NCBI GenBank assembly: GCA_964036045.1
Contig: OZ038378.1
Location: 144,394,910 to 144,458,909 of the forward strand
Origin: Eutreptiella sp. 'Long Island Sound 2002'
Lineage: Eukaryota > Euglenozoa > Euglenophyceae > Eutreptiales > Eutreptiaceae
Length of the DNA: 64,000 nt
Direction: 5' to 3'
Shown piece after piece: positions 33,519 through 44,131 of the stretch; the first letter of the stretch is position 1, and each line of letters begins with the position of its first letter. Position numbers and translations under genes: made by a program. The notes beneath the pieces were generated by a model. The model was not told the DNA's origin, did no database searches, and saw nothing but the letters and a program-made list of their open reading frames with translations.

Positions 33519-34228
33519 AGTAAGAAAAGGTCACTGCCATGTCTTTCTTGGAGGGCTTGATCCAGGCCAAGCCCCCCTTAAAACCCTTTTGTTGATGCTA
33601 AGACTAACTTAAGTATTTTTATATCTCTTTTGAAGCCTAAAGTACACTTTCTCAAAGTAACTAGGGTTGTAACCCTAGCCCCCCCATGAAGTTCACCCCT
33701 ACCACTCAACTGAGCGGAGGTACCTTCCTTCATGGAGGATATACCGAAATAAAATAGGCATTTCATGCTTTAGGCCTTGGAGGTAAAGCCTAGTGGTCTC
33801 CCACCCCAAGACCCCTATACTCAATTGTTTCTACCACTTATTGTGGTTCTACTTTTTAACTGTTTCTGAATTCAGTTGCTTGGCCAAGTCATTTTCTGTG
33901 TTGGCCTGACATCTATGCCCCACATTCCGAACCAGCACCATTTCACCCAAAAGAGTGCACATGAAGTGCCTGATGCTATCTTGGAGGCCAGAGTCAGTCC
34001 AGTTTTCATATAAAATCTTTTGTATTATCCATGTGTGATTGAATCTTTGTGTTTATACCTGCATTGTCTATCTGCAGCCCTTCTGTGTTACACTGGATTT
34101 CAAAACTATTCATTCATTCGATCCACATCCTGTTCTTGCTCTACTTGCTGCTTTGGTTTGGGTTTTCAACTTCAAAACCTGCAGGATTTCATCAAAATAT
34201 CTAGGGCATTAATCAAGGACATCTTTCT
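33519..34228 (+). repeat. 3' LTR of element 1
   Basis: 710 bp with the same ends as the 5' LTR, followed by the CATAT target duplication. Confidence 0.9.
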
Positions 34229-34319
34229 CATATCACCAAGGTCAGCGCTAGAGTAGCGTACAATAACAAAATCTTCATCTAAGTTCGGAAGACCGTGAGG
34301 AGACCTGCGGTTGCCGCCC

Positions 34320-34850
34320 ATGCTCATTTCGCCAGCGAGAGCGCTGAGAAGTGCGCCCCGAGGCCGCTGACAACTGCGCCAGCGAGGGCGCTGACAATTG
34401 CGCCAGCAAGGGCGCTGAAGGAGTGCAGCCGTACGCCCGAGCAAAGGCGCTGATGGAGTGCAGCAGTTCGTCAGTGAAGGCACTGAAGGAGTGCGCCGGC
34501 GAAGGAGCCGAGGAGTGCGCCAGCTAAGGCGCTGAGGAGTGCGCCAGTGAAAGTGCTAAGGAGTGCGCCAGCGAAGGCACTGACGAGCGCGCCCGCTAAG
34601 GCGCTGAGGAGTCCGCCAGCGAAGGCGCTGAGGAGTGCGCCAGTGAAGGCGCTGAGGAGCGCGCCAGCGAAGGCGCTGAGGAGTGCGCCAGCGAAGGCGC
34701 TGAGGAGTGCGCCAGCGAAGGCGCCAAGGAGTGCGCCAGCGAAGGCGCCGAGGAGTGCGCCAGCTAAGGCGCTGAGGAGTGCGCCACCGAAGGCGCTGGG
34801 GAGCGCGCCAGCGAAGGCGCTGAAGACTTGTGCCCGCAGGCGCTATGGAG
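34320..34850 (+). repeat. 24-bp minisatellite (GCGCTGAGGAGTGCGCCAGC + GAAG)
   Basis: About twenty imperfect 24-bp units. Because 24 is divisible by three, open frames appear on both strands (KALRSAPA repeated on the plus strand, RTPQRLRW repeated on the minus strand). I treat it as a minisatellite inside the TRIM-like element. It could encode a repetitive protein, but nothing else supports that. Confidence 0.8.
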
Positions 34851-35549
34851 TCGTGCCACTGAGGGCACTGAAGACCACCCTGCACCAAGGGGCGCCAAGA
34901 ACAGTGCCAGCGCGAATGGAGGGCGCTTCATTTAGAATGATGGAAATGTAAATTTTGAGTTTGTAATTGAGGCGCAGACAGCGGCAGAAGCATGCTGTTT
35001 GGCATGTATGCATGGAATATATATGCACCTTTGCCCTGGTTTGTCGCTGTGGAGCCTTTTTTGTTCAGTACTACAGGCGTCAGCACAAAAGGGCAAAGGA
35101 GCTTGCAGAGGCGGGGTGTGGGATTGCAGGGCGGGTGGGCATGTTGTTGATTGTGTGTGAGGCTGCTTAGTTGAGGCCCCAGCCACTGGTGGGCAAGTGC
35201 ATGGTTCGGGGATGGTGTCGGTGGTCGTGGGTAGGTGCAGGGGGTCAGCCCCTTGAGAGTGGTGGCCGGGTTCCAGGTCCTGAAGGATCAGTATGTGCAA
35301 TGGGGGCAGCAGGTCGAACAGGTGGCTCCCAAGGAGGCCCCAAACACCCAAGGGCCCGAGCCCCTCGGTACCTGGGCCATCCCCACCCCCCCCCGCCAAG
35401 ACTGCAGCTCAGCAAACGAGCATGCACCAGTGACCCGCCCCCCACGCCCCTAGTTATGCCTTTTGTAGGTTTTGTTGCCCAGGCCAACCATTGAGTTTTT
35501 ACTTGTTTTTCAGACTCTCCACGCTCCGTGTCATGTCTTAGGAGGGGAG
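34851..35549 (+). other. 3' interior of the TRIM-like element
   Basis: No gene recognised. It ends with the purine tract AGGAGGGGAG (about 35539-35549) just before the right LTR. Confidence 0.5.
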
Positions 35550-35761
35550 TGTAATAGGCTGGCCTGGGCAACTAGGACAGGGCTGCAGGCCCTGGCGGCG
35601 ATTGCGTCTTTGGCGCGTCGCCACGGTAATTGCCAGAGTGGCAGAGATTGTTCAGAGATCGAGATCTGTAGGTATTCTGGGGATTTTGATGTGGTGTTGT
35701 TGCGGGATTTTATTGTTATTAAATGGTTGCACGATTTGCATTAGTTTGCAATGATGGTCCA
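35550..35761 (+). repeat. Right LTR of TRIM-like element
   Basis: TGTAATAGGC to GATGGTCC-A, matching 24928-25139 without indels. It is followed by GATTTG and then the tail of the minus-strand non-LTR element. Confidence 0.65.
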
Positions 35762-36164
35762 GATTTGAGGTTTGAGGTTTGAGGTTTGATTTTGCGGGTA
35801 CTAGACGCCTTTCGGCCCCGGGGGGCCACCTGGTCGGGCCAGGTGATATCCTCCCCACCGGGTCCTAGTGGGGGGCCCTCCAAGACGCACCTCCTGCCTG
35901 GTGGCGGAGTCCCCCGGGTTCACAGAGCTCGGAGCCCCGTCCTTCCCCGGCGTCCCCGTTTCGCCACTCCCCGGGCACCGCATCAATTCGCAGCCGTGGC
36001 CGCGGGCGCTTACCCACTGCGTCGCCCCCCTAATGCGTGGTCGCCCGGGGCACCGGCGCCGCCGGGCCCGTGCTACTGGCTTGTCGCCAGTGGGACCCCC
36101 TTGGGCTGGCGCGGTGGCTGCCTAGCCTAGGGGTTGGGGCGTGGCGCTGTGCGCCACTACTGCC

Positions 36165-36981
36165 AGAAAAGTTTATAGTGTTTTCAGCACTGTGTTTTTG
36201 CTTCTCCTGCTGCTTGTTGTTGCTGTAGGGTGTCCTGCTGCTGGTTTTGGATGATGAAAAGCTTTTGTTTGTTGAAATACAGTAAAGCCAACTCAATCCA
36301 GGATAGCCCAAGCCAACAGTATGCAAAGAGAAGGTAATTCAGGATCAAAGCATGAAGGGCTGCAGTGAAAACAGTGAAAGATGATTAGGTATTCACAGAA
36401 ACTGCAACTCAGGATACAAATGAATGCATATTCACAGAGATAGCTGAAATGTTTTGGGAAAAGAGTTAGAAAACTGCCTCAGGATCACTCTCTCTCCATA
36501 GTGCCATCTTAGGAGATGTGCACTCTTTGTTTTGGGTCCCATATGTGCTGAGGTGGCATGGTATGTGGCGATGAGGTCACTGCCATGTCACATGGGATCT
36601 TCCTACTCAGTTGGGATCTTCCTACTTAGTTAGGCTGACCGGGAATTGAACCCAGGACCTCTCAAAAAGAGGTGCCTAACCCCCTATGGTGCATACCACT
36701 AGGGCAGATAAGTATTCATGGAAAAACATAGATAAATTCATAGGCTCTACCTTAGGTATGTCAGTGCTCAGTCAACTCAGGAAAAGATGTTTTACTTCTG
36801 ATTGAAAGGGGATTAAGGGGTCCACTCCATATCCTGATTGGGTGTTTGGTTCCATAGGTCAAAATGTGTTCTCACCACTTTTGGCTGGACCAATACTAAG
36901 ATAAAAATGCATGGATGCTCAGTGCATCTCTAATACAACTAGAGTATGTCCCAAAGCAATGGAAAAGCACTTTTTCTTACT
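36165..36981 (-). repeat. 3' LTR of element 2
   Basis: 817 bp; on the element's strand it starts AGTAAGAAAA and ends ACTTTTCT, as in element 1. It contains a tRNA-like segment (about 36709-36632) and a 21-bp direct repeat around GGGATCTTCCTACT. Confidence 0.95.
36632..36709 (-). repeat. tRNA-like segment within the element 2 LTR
   Basis: On the minus strand TGCCCTAGTGGTATGCACC (A box) is followed by an ACCTC/GAGGT stem with loop TTTTTGA (TTT in anticodon position) and CTGGGTTCAATTCCCGG (T arm, B box). The acceptor ends do not pair. The same segment lies in the other LTR at about 47250-47327. Confidence 0.5.
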
Positions 36982-39253
36982 CCCCCCTTGTGCTGTGGTG
37001 GCCACCACTGTCGCATTTTAGGAAAAAGGGAATTTTTCTTGGCCTTTCCTTGGTTTCCACATCTACTTTAAAATACCTACAGTCTCCCTCACACTGAAAA
37101 ATGGGCGTTACCATGGCTGGCGTCCTTTTGCTGCTCTGATTGTACAGTTTCCTACAGAAGACTCAGCGCTCTTGGCGCTGCCGGGGCTCCTGTGGCTTGG
37201 TTGGGTTAGATTGGGAGCATGCCAAACATGTGCATATGCATCCCTTCCTCCAAGACGCAGCGTCGACACAACCCAAACGCAAGACACATTATACACACTC
37301 GCATGGGTTCTCGTAAACCTGCTGGCGACCTGTGACCTGTCTTAGGGCGTAGGGAGTCGAAAAGAAATTAATTTGCCCCTTGGTGGGGTCTTGGTTCTGC
37401 TCAGTCTCTCCAGGCACCTGCGTTTCGGCCCGAACACGGCCTACTCAGCGAGGTTGCGCGTGGGTATCTGCAGAGGCAGGAATGGGAGAATTATGGACGA
37501 ATCCACGCAAAAACGAAGCGACGACACCAAAATCCGTCAAATGACGGCGCAGAATTTTTCTGAAACGACACACCTGAGCAGAATCCAATTGTGCATCTTC
37601 AGCACATTTTTATAGAAATTATAGTCATCTCTGGATTTTTTAAGTCCAGAAATTCATACGCATAAAATGGCGGCGCGCAGGAGCGGCTCCTAGCGAAGCG
37701 CCGGAAAATGGAAAAATAATGGAATTATAAACGTATGTATCACGTAGTCTTGAAAATGACGAGACACACATTAATAAACAAACATACAGATTCCACCCAC
37801 ACTAATAGAAGCTTCAAAAATTCAAGAATTCGAAAATCAATTGAAAAGACTTCAATGAATCAGGTATAAACTACAGGTATGCTCGTCTTGCATGCCGCAT
37901 ACACATTGCTCGTCTCGAGTCTCCGTGACCGAGTCGTGTAGCAGCGTTAACAACGATAACCACGATAGAACGCGGTAGAGGGATTGATTAGAAAGATTGC
38001 AGATGATTAGCGGTCAGATCAGGGTGATTAGTCATACACACAAGTGCATAGCAACGTTCTTCGCGTGCGCCCCTTTTGTTTTCTCTCCTTGCTTCACTTC
38101 CCAGCGGTAGGTAAGGTAGGTACGCCCAGGCGGGGCCACCCCCTGGTGGAGTCAAGATTGTTGTGGAGATGGGCAGGTTTGCCCACGTGATCGTGCATAG
38201 TCGTGCATGCACACACGCATTAAAGGGTAGGCCACGCGAAGTGCGCACGGTAAACCTTGTTTAGGCTACCCAGGGGCTCCTCGGTACGTTCTTTAAGAGA
38301 ACCTGAGGAGTCCCTTAACGCTTGCTTGCTTGATAAGGGTAGCTGCTCCATGCAGCGTGTTTGCGGACAGCGTATTATAGGGCACACTGAGAAGGGTATA
38401 ATACCTGGAGTGTGCCTTGGTTCCTCCGCCGCAAACGCCCTTTCATTTGCCTTTGTTTTACAGGTGGGCAGGTAGGGTGAGTGGTGCAGCAGCATTTTTT
38501 TTATGCCCTGCTAAACAGGGGCGCAGATCACACAAACAAGCAACTCCGCTCCGCCTGTGGCAGAGCAGGGAGTCCGACTTCATCGACATCTGCGCCTTGC
38601 ACACGAGAGCACTCCTTCCCTCCAAGCCCTTGCAGGGGAAACGCGTTGTGGCGTCCCCTGTGAGGCCACAGTTGCTTAGTAGCGCTGTGTTCTCTTGTCA
38701 TTTCACAGGTGGGTCGCTAGGACCCTCGAGAACTTCCTCTTCGCAACGCCAAGTAGAGTGTGCGTGTAGGAGTGGTAGTCCTGCGTGGGGGCTAGAGCCA
38801 GTTGCCCAGCGCTCGCCCACCAGGATGGTGCCACTGTAGGGTGTGTAGGACCTGTAGGGGGCGTGTCACTGTCCCACCCTTTTCCTGCAATTTTAGCTGG
38901 GTTGGTGGGCTGTGACAGTGGGTTAGGTTAGTGTTTTTGGCCACATAGCAAACAGGCGTTTTGCATGCCTTCATAGCTTTTGGCCACCCCTCCCTGTAGT
39001 AGACAGGTAGGTAGGGAAAAACAATACCTGGATTAACACTCTGGGTATTCCCCCAAGGTTTTGCGCCAGCACAGAAATTGGGCGCATAGGGGAGGGGAGA
39101 CCCGGGGCGTACCCCGTGGCATCAATAAGCCAATCCTCCAGGTTCAGCAAGGGCGCAGACTTGGGTATAATTAGGACACCACTTCTGCGGCTTGCTCTCA
39201 GGACCTTAGGACTAGCACACTCACACATACGCTTTGGCAGGTAAGGGTAAGGT
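36982..39253 (-). other. 3' noncoding region of element 2
   Basis: 2.27 kb between the pol stop and the 3' LTR, without a credible gene. The polypurine tract is ACAAGGGGGG at the LTR border. The part at 38215-38740 is shared with element 1. Confidence 0.8.
38215..38740 (-). promoter_or_regulatory. Conserved structured noncoding region of element 2
   Basis: Counterpart of 31700-32270. The core at about 38222-38335 differs from element 1 at about five of 112 positions and keeps the same hairpins. The TATAATAC/GTATTATA stem near 38370-38405 is also conserved. Confidence 0.55.
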
Positions 39254-42200
39254 TCAGTCCCTAGCTTTATTCTTGGAGGCAAGCATCTCAGCGAGCCTCA
39301 ACAACTCACCAAGGTTGTTCTGGGACAAGTAGTCAACCAGAACTGAGTTTAGGCGTCCCTCAGGTAGAACAAATGCAGAGAAGGGCTCCCAGGTGGCCTC
39401 TTCGACTCCAAACCCTTCCCAGAGGGTGAGGAAGCGCCAACCCTGGCGATAGCGGTGGCGTAGGACAGACTTCACCAGGTAGAAGCCCTCCTTAGCCATC
39501 TCCTCGGCGTTCATGTCGGGGAGTTCACCTTCAACTTCCATAGGGCTGGCAGCCCCTTGTAGGTCCAGAGCGGCGATTTCCTCGTCGTTCAGCTCCCACT
39601 CCTCCCCACAGAGGTCTTCAGGATCATGGTAGCGCTTCAGGTGTTGAGCGGCGCACACCAGGGTCCCCCCTAGACGGGGAGAACACCGCACGGTGATACG
39701 GTGTCCATCCACAGATAGGATCTTGTACGGCCCGAAGTATGGGTCATCGCTGGTAGAGCGTGGCCAGGCGGGTAGTCGACTGTGGTGCACCAGCACCCAG
39801 TCCCCTTCTTGGTAGGTGGCCGGTACACGGTGCTTGTTCTTCTTGTTCCACTGACGCTCCCTCACTCTCTGGAGCATAGCCTTGGCCTTGTCCACCTTCG
39901 CTTGTTGCTCTTGGACCCATTCACCCACAGAAGAATGGGTGTCCTCTGGATAGGGGGCATGTAGGAACCATGCCGGGCGCCCCATGAATAGCTCATGTGG
40001 CGAGTAGCCAGTAGCTGAACTCTCTTGGGAGTTCATCATCAAGGATATGACGGGGAGTAGTCTCACCCAGTCCCTGGTGCGTTCAGTTTTGCACCATATC
40101 CTGACGTTCTCCTTCAGGACACGAATCTGTCGCTCACATAGGGGGTTGCTCGTGTGAGAGTAGGGAATCCCCGTAGATACCTGGACATTGAGGGACCTCA
40201 GGACCCTCTTGTACCAGCCAGTATCTGAGCATACTCGTACGTCCTCATCGGAGTTGATCTCCTTGGGCGCCCCATAGACACAAAACCACTCCTCCAGGAG
40301 TATCTTGATAGTCTCCTCTCCGGTAATGTGCTTGGTACATGGGAACACCCTGGTAAACCTGGTCAACCCACAGGTTACCACGAGGGCGAAGTCATAGCCC
40401 CCGAACTTTGGCATCTCCGTGTAGTCCACGTATAGAACACTGTTAGCACAGTGAGGGATGGGCAGGGTCGAGTAGAGACCTCTGTCCCTGATATCCCCTG
40501 GTTTACAGGACCTGCACGGGCACTTGTCCACGATAGGCAGGAGCGTCTTCCGCAGCTGGTCGTCAGTCCACGTAGTGTGGAACCACTGCTTGAACAGCCT
40601 CAGGGTACGGTCAGCACCCACATGACCACTGGACTCATGGGTCCACTTCAGCAGCGCTGGGACTCGGTCACTAGGCACCACGATGCGGTCCTCGTGCCAG
40701 AGGTAGCTCTTGTCCCGCTTCCACTGGTCTTGGTTAACCAGGAGGGGTTCAAGGCGTTTCTCCAGGCGCCGGTAGATATCCCCAAACTCCTGTAGGTACT
40801 CCGATTGTTGGAGTCCATCTAGGGGGCGTATCATGGTCATGTTCAGGTCCAGGTGTACGTCCATACGGCTGAACGCTTCCTTAGCCAGCGCTTCAGACCG
40901 GGCACCAATCAGGGCGTCGAAGTTGTTGCGGCTGATGTAGTCGGCACACTCGTTCTTCACTCCCTGGATATGGTGTACCGTCAGCCGTAGTTGACTGAGG
41001 TAGGTCCACCAGCGACGTAGCTTGGCCTTCTCAGGTGGGGGGCCCTTCTGGAAACTGCGGACCGGTTCTTGGTCGCATAGCCAGACCACAGGGTTACTCC
41101 CCAACAGTCGTGCTTGTGAGGATAGCACCAGCATACCCGCGAGCAGTTCCTGCTCATAGGTGGAGTAGTTCCCTCTGGCCTGGTTCCACTTCCAGTTCCA
41201 GTGGCCCAGAGGTACTAGGACCCACTTGTCGTCAGGGTAGCTGTGCTTGAGGGTTCCATCTCGGTTGAGACCTTCCGTCCCCCATTGGGAAATGGCCGAG
41301 TCGAACTCCTCCTTCTCTAGTGCTTGCCATTGGAACAACGTTCCACCACCGCCCACATTGCTGGCGTCGGTCACCAGGATAATCTCCCCTTGTGCCCTAG
41401 GCACGCCCAAGCACTTAGCGTTGGCTACCTTGTCTTTGAGCTCGTCAAACGCTTGTTGCTCTTGTGGGCCCCAGCGCCAAGTAGTACTCTTCTTGATCAA
41501 GTCAGTCAGTACCGCGCTGGTGTAGGTGAAGTTTTTGATGTGGCGGCGATAGAAGTTGCACGCCCCAATGAAACTGCGTACATCATGAAGTCCTTTCTTG
41601 GGGTCTTCGTGTCGTACCTTGGCATCCATCAGGGGTTTGGCCTTAGAGGCCGCTGGGGTCCACCACCCATAGCCAACGTCAAACCCCAGGTACTGCATGG
41701 TCTCCTGCATGAACTCACACTTCTCCAGCTTGAGTCGTGTGTGGTTCTCCTGGCAGACCGCAAAGAACTCACCCAAGAGGATTAGGTGATCCTCCTGGGT
41801 ATTGGTCCCGAGGCATACATCGTCGATGTGAGCCTCCATCTGGGCCCCACGGGATATGAGCTCCTGCACCTTAGGTCTCCTTCGTAGGATGGACAAGATC
41901 TTGTTCATCAGCTCTTGGAACAGAGCGGGGGCGTTAGCCACGCCGAATGGCATGACCTTCCACTTGAATACCCTCCCCTGAGGGGTGATGAAGGCCAGTA
42001 GTTCCTGCGCGTTGGGCGTCAGGTCCACTTGCCAGAATCCACTTCGCTTGTCCATCTTGGTCTTGTAGCGACAGGAGGCTATCTTCTCCAGGGTAGACTC
42101 CATATTGGGAATGGACCCTGAGTGGTTCAGCGTCTTCTTGTTCAGCTCTCCATAGTCCACTACCAGCCGTTTGGCTGTAGACCCAGGTTTAGCCACCAGG

Positions 42201-44131
42201 AAACAGGGGCTGCAATGTAGGGGGTAGTCCCCATCCTTGTACTCCAGGACTAGGCCAGCGTCGATACATTCTTGTATCTGTCGCTCAATCTCGTCGGCCT
42301 GCTCTTTAGGAGCTGGATAGGGTCTCCTCCGGATCTTGTGACCCACGAACTCGGGTTTCAGCTTGAGGTCCATCTGTACCAGCTTGTCGCATGAAGCTGG
42401 AGGGGGTAGTTCTCCGAACACCTCCAGATAGGTCCTTATCAGCTTTTGTACCCGCGGGTCCAGTACCTTGATCTTGTCCTCCATATCCTCGTCGGAGTGT
42501 AAGTTGCTTGCCCCTTGAATAGAAGTCGGGAGGTGGTCCTCCACCGACTCTTCGCCCGCGGTAGCATCCTTCAGCCCTTGGTAGGCATACAGCAGGTCTT
42601 GCTCAACCATCTCCGGTGGACGATGGCAACATAGGCACGCTTTAGGGGGTTCACATACACATTCCTCCGAGAGGTCGTCCTCATCTGGGGTCCTCACATG
42701 GGCACCCCATACGCTCTTCATGAGCTTGAGATCTACCTCCCTTTGCCAGGTGGTGATCTTCTGTTCGAGGTCCTCCTTCAGTTGGGATAGGTCTCCCATA
42801 CGTCCTTGCTTCAGTGGCCACGAGCTGCGGGTAGGCTTCGCGTAGCATAGCTTTTTCGCCACCAACTTCCTCTTGGAATCCACATACTCCCTGAGCCTGG
42901 ATCGAGGGTCCAGCTCTTCATCCACGGGGTCTTCCACCCTCATGGAGAGTAGGGGTTTTAGTGGGGCGACGTACTCGGCGTTCTCCACTTCTTCCACCGC
43001 AGTCTGCACGAAGAAGGCGTCGTGCTCAGTTTCGTCGTCTGAGTGGATAGAGCTAGGTAGCTCAGATAGTCCACACTCAGAGACTCCATCAGGAACAGGT
43101 ACATGACAGGGAGAGTTGGGGGCGTTGGTGTCAGTCACGACGTACTCATCTCCTCCGGGTGTAGTTTCAACAGCATCTTGAGGTCGTAGACGATCCTTCA
43201 AGTCACCCAAGGCGAGTCCATCGCTTTCTCGTTGTATAGCCTGGACCAGAGTAGGGTCCAGGTCTTCCCAGGGGATGGTGGTAAGACTTCCGTCCACCAC
43301 GCTGAGCATACTCCCCCATCCGGGCTTCCCAATGGGCGTCTTGCGTCCCAGAGGCACGTAGATGGCCTCATCAGGTAACCGCACAGAGCTGATAGTCAGC
43401 TTGTCAAGGAGGGTTCGCCAGTACTCGTTGCCCCCATGGGCTCCCCAATCGGGGGAACACAGGACCATACGGGAACGTTCCAAGGCCACCTTGGTCAGCA
43501 CCTTCCCCAGTTCACTGAATCTGGGGTTCCCGTAGGCCATCCCAAAAGAAGGCCAGTAAAATTTGTAGCTGCAGTTCTTCCCCTTGCTGCAGTATAGGTC
43601 CAGTACATGCTGCTTGTCGCTGGCGAACAGTTCCACACTTAGGTCTTCTCGAGAGTAACCCAACTCCTTCAGACCTTGGTCTAGGACTTCCCCCAATAGT
43701 TGATAGTCCTCAGTTTTGGAGGCCGCCATCATGTTCGAGGGCTCCTCCCTCGATAGTCTCAGGTAACTCGAGGTATGTTCCGACTGCTCCAGTGGCACAG
43801 ACTCTCTGCCACTGCCGTGGTCCACGTACAGGAGGTAGGGCGCTTGCAGCGTCAGGGATTGTATCTGGGAGTGCTGCACGAAGAAGTCAGTACCCAGTAC
43901 AAAGTCGAAGGCATCAGTGTCCATCACATAGAACCGATGGGCGATAGTCCTGGTGCCCATAGGTACCTCCACTTCGCAGTCCCCGCAGCTGTGCACCACA
44001 TGTCCATCCCCCATCCGTATAGCGGCGGTGGTCATGGTGTTTTTCAGGCTCCCACAAGGTAAAATTTTCTTGGCCACTATCGATATTGTGGCTCCAGTAT
44101 CCAGTACCCCCAGGTATTCACGTCCCCCTAG
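39254..44131 (-). CDS. Element 2 Pol polyprotein: protease, methyltransferase-like domain, RT, RNase H, integrase, chromodomain
   Basis: The frame opens after a TGA at 44134-44132 and shares its frame with gag. The protease motif LDTGATIS comes before the first Met codon (44077), so initiation there would lose the active site; Pol is therefore probably made by readthrough from Gag. Numbering from that Met: protease flap region and VLGTDFF (60-66); methyltransferase-like 145-245; RT about 590-860 with MPFGVANAP and AHIDDV (D752, D753); RNase H about 895-1050 (D904, E975 or E977, D1002, D1046); integrase with an HHCC-like finger (H1147, H1152, C1188, C1191) and D1218, D1279, E1315 in DD35E spacing; GPY/F motif at 1449-1453; chromodomain 1531-1570 (RYRQGWRFLTLWEGFG, EATWEP). 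A Cys-rich spot (ECVCEPPKACLCC) lies in the 380-540 linker. No stop or shift is seen. Confidence 0.95.
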   Translation of the reverse strand, partial: LGGREYLGVLDTGATISIVAKKILPCGSLKNTMTTAAIRMGDGHVVHSCGDCEVEVPMGTRTIAHRFYVMDTDAFDFVLGTDFFVQHSQIQSLTLQAPYLLYVDHGSGRESVPLEQSEHTSSYLRLSREEPSNMMAASKTEDYQLLGEVLDQGLKELGYSREDLSVELFASDKQHVLDLYCSKGKNCSYKFYWPSFGMAYGNPRFSELGKVLTKVALERSRMVLCSPDWGAHGGNEYWRTLLDKLTISSVRLPDEAIYVPLGRKTPIGKPGWGSMLSVVDGSLTTIPWEDLDPTLVQAIQRESDGLALGDLKDRLRPQDAVETTPGGDEYVVTDTNAPNSPCHVPVPDGVSECGLSELPSSIHSDDETEHDAFFVQTAVEEVENAEYVAPLKPLLSMRVEDPVDEELDPRSRLREYVDSKRKLVAKKLCYAKPTRSSWPLKQGRMGDLSQLKEDLEQKITTWQREVDLKLMKSVWGAHVRTPDEDDLSEECVCEPPKACLCCHRPPEMVEQDLLYAYQGLKDATAGEESVEDHLPTSIQGASNLHSDEDMEDKIKVLDPRVQKLIRTYLEVFGELPPPASCDKLVQMDLKLKPEFVGHKIRRRPYPAPKEQADEIERQIQECIDAGLVLEYKDGDYPLHCSPCFLVAKPGSTAKRLVVDYGELNKKTLNHSGSIPNMESTLEKIASCRYKTKMDKRSGFWQVDLTPNAQELLAFITPQGRVFKWKVMPFGVANAPALFQELMNKILSILRRRPKVQELISRGAQMEAHIDDVCLGTNTQEDHLILLGEFFAVCQENHTRLKLEKCEFMQETMQYLGFDVGYGWWTPAASKAKPLMDAKVRHEDPKKGLHDVRSFIGACNFYRRHIKNFTYTSAVLTDLIKKSTTWRWGPQEQQAFDELKDKVANAKCLGVPRAQGEIILVTDASNVGGGGTLFQWQALEKEEFDSAISQWGTEGLNRDGTLKHSYPDDKWVLVPLGHWNWKWNQARGNYSTYEQELLAGMLVLSSQARLLGSNPVVWLCDQEPVRSFQKGPPPEKAKLRRWWTYLSQLRLTVHHIQGVKNECADYISRNNFDALIGARSEALAKEAFSRMDVHLDLNMTMIRPLDGLQQSEYLQEFGDIYRRLEKRLEPLLVNQDQWKRDKSYLWHEDRIVVPSDRVPALLKWTHESSGHVGADRTLRLFKQWFHTTWTDDQLRKTLLPIVDKCPCRSCKPGDIRDRGLYSTLPIPHCANSVLYVDYTEMPKFGGYDFALVVTCGLTRFTRVFPCTKHITGEETIKILLEEWFCVYGAPKEINSDEDVRVCSDTGWYKRVLRSLNVQVSTGIPYSHTSNPLCERQIRVLKENVRIWCKTERTRDWVRLLPVISLMMNSQESSATGYSPHELFMGRPAWFLHAPYPEDTHSSVGEWVQEQQAKVDKAKAMLQRVRERQWNKKNKHRVPATYQEGDWVLVHHSRLPAWPRSTSDDPYFGPYKILSVDGHRITVRCSPRLGGTLVCAAQHLKRYHDPEDLCGEEWELNDEEIAALDLQGAASPMEVEGELPDMNAEEMAKEGFYLVKSVLRHRYRQGWRFLTLWEGFGVEEATWEPFSAFVLPEGRLNSVLVDYLSQNNLGELLRLAEMLASKNKARD

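Larger units (their letters stand above)
25511..34228 (+). mobile_element. Ty3/gypsy chromodomain retrotransposon, element 1 (defective)
   Basis: Two 710-bp LTRs (25511-26220, 33519-34228) flank coding and noncoding DNA and differ at about seven to ten positions by eye. The target duplication CATAT lies at 25506-25510 and 34229-34233. The empty site survives in the related sequence at 56082-56117, which reads straight through CATATCACCAAGG. The order of pol domains (methyltransferase-like, RT, RNase H, integrase, chromodomain) matches element 2. Gag and protease are missing and pol holds three stop codons, so this copy would need a helper to move. Confidence 0.9.
24928..35761 (+). mobile_element. 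Short LTR (TRIM-like) element, invaded by gypsy element 1
   Basis: Two direct 212-bp repeats, TGTAATAGG... to ...GATGGTCCA (24928-25139 and 35550-35761), have TG/CA ends, no indels and roughly a dozen substitutions. The right one is preceded by the purine tract AGGAGGGGAG, as expected for a 3' LTR. Once the nested gypsy element (25511-34228) is removed, the internal region is about 1.7 kb and has no reverse transcriptase, so it would be a nonautonomous TRIM-type element. No target duplication is visible. Part of its interior recurs at 55872-56117, beyond the non-LTR element, so this locus may once have been a tandem LTR-internal-LTR-internal array. Confidence 0.6.

Noticed and set aside
34547-34951. 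KALRSAPA-repeat protein
   Set aside because: Created by a 24-bp minisatellite that is open on both strands; no flanking coding sequence supports it.
39782-43106. Plus-strand frames across element 2 pol
   Set aside because: Antisense shadows of a frame with full protein motifs.
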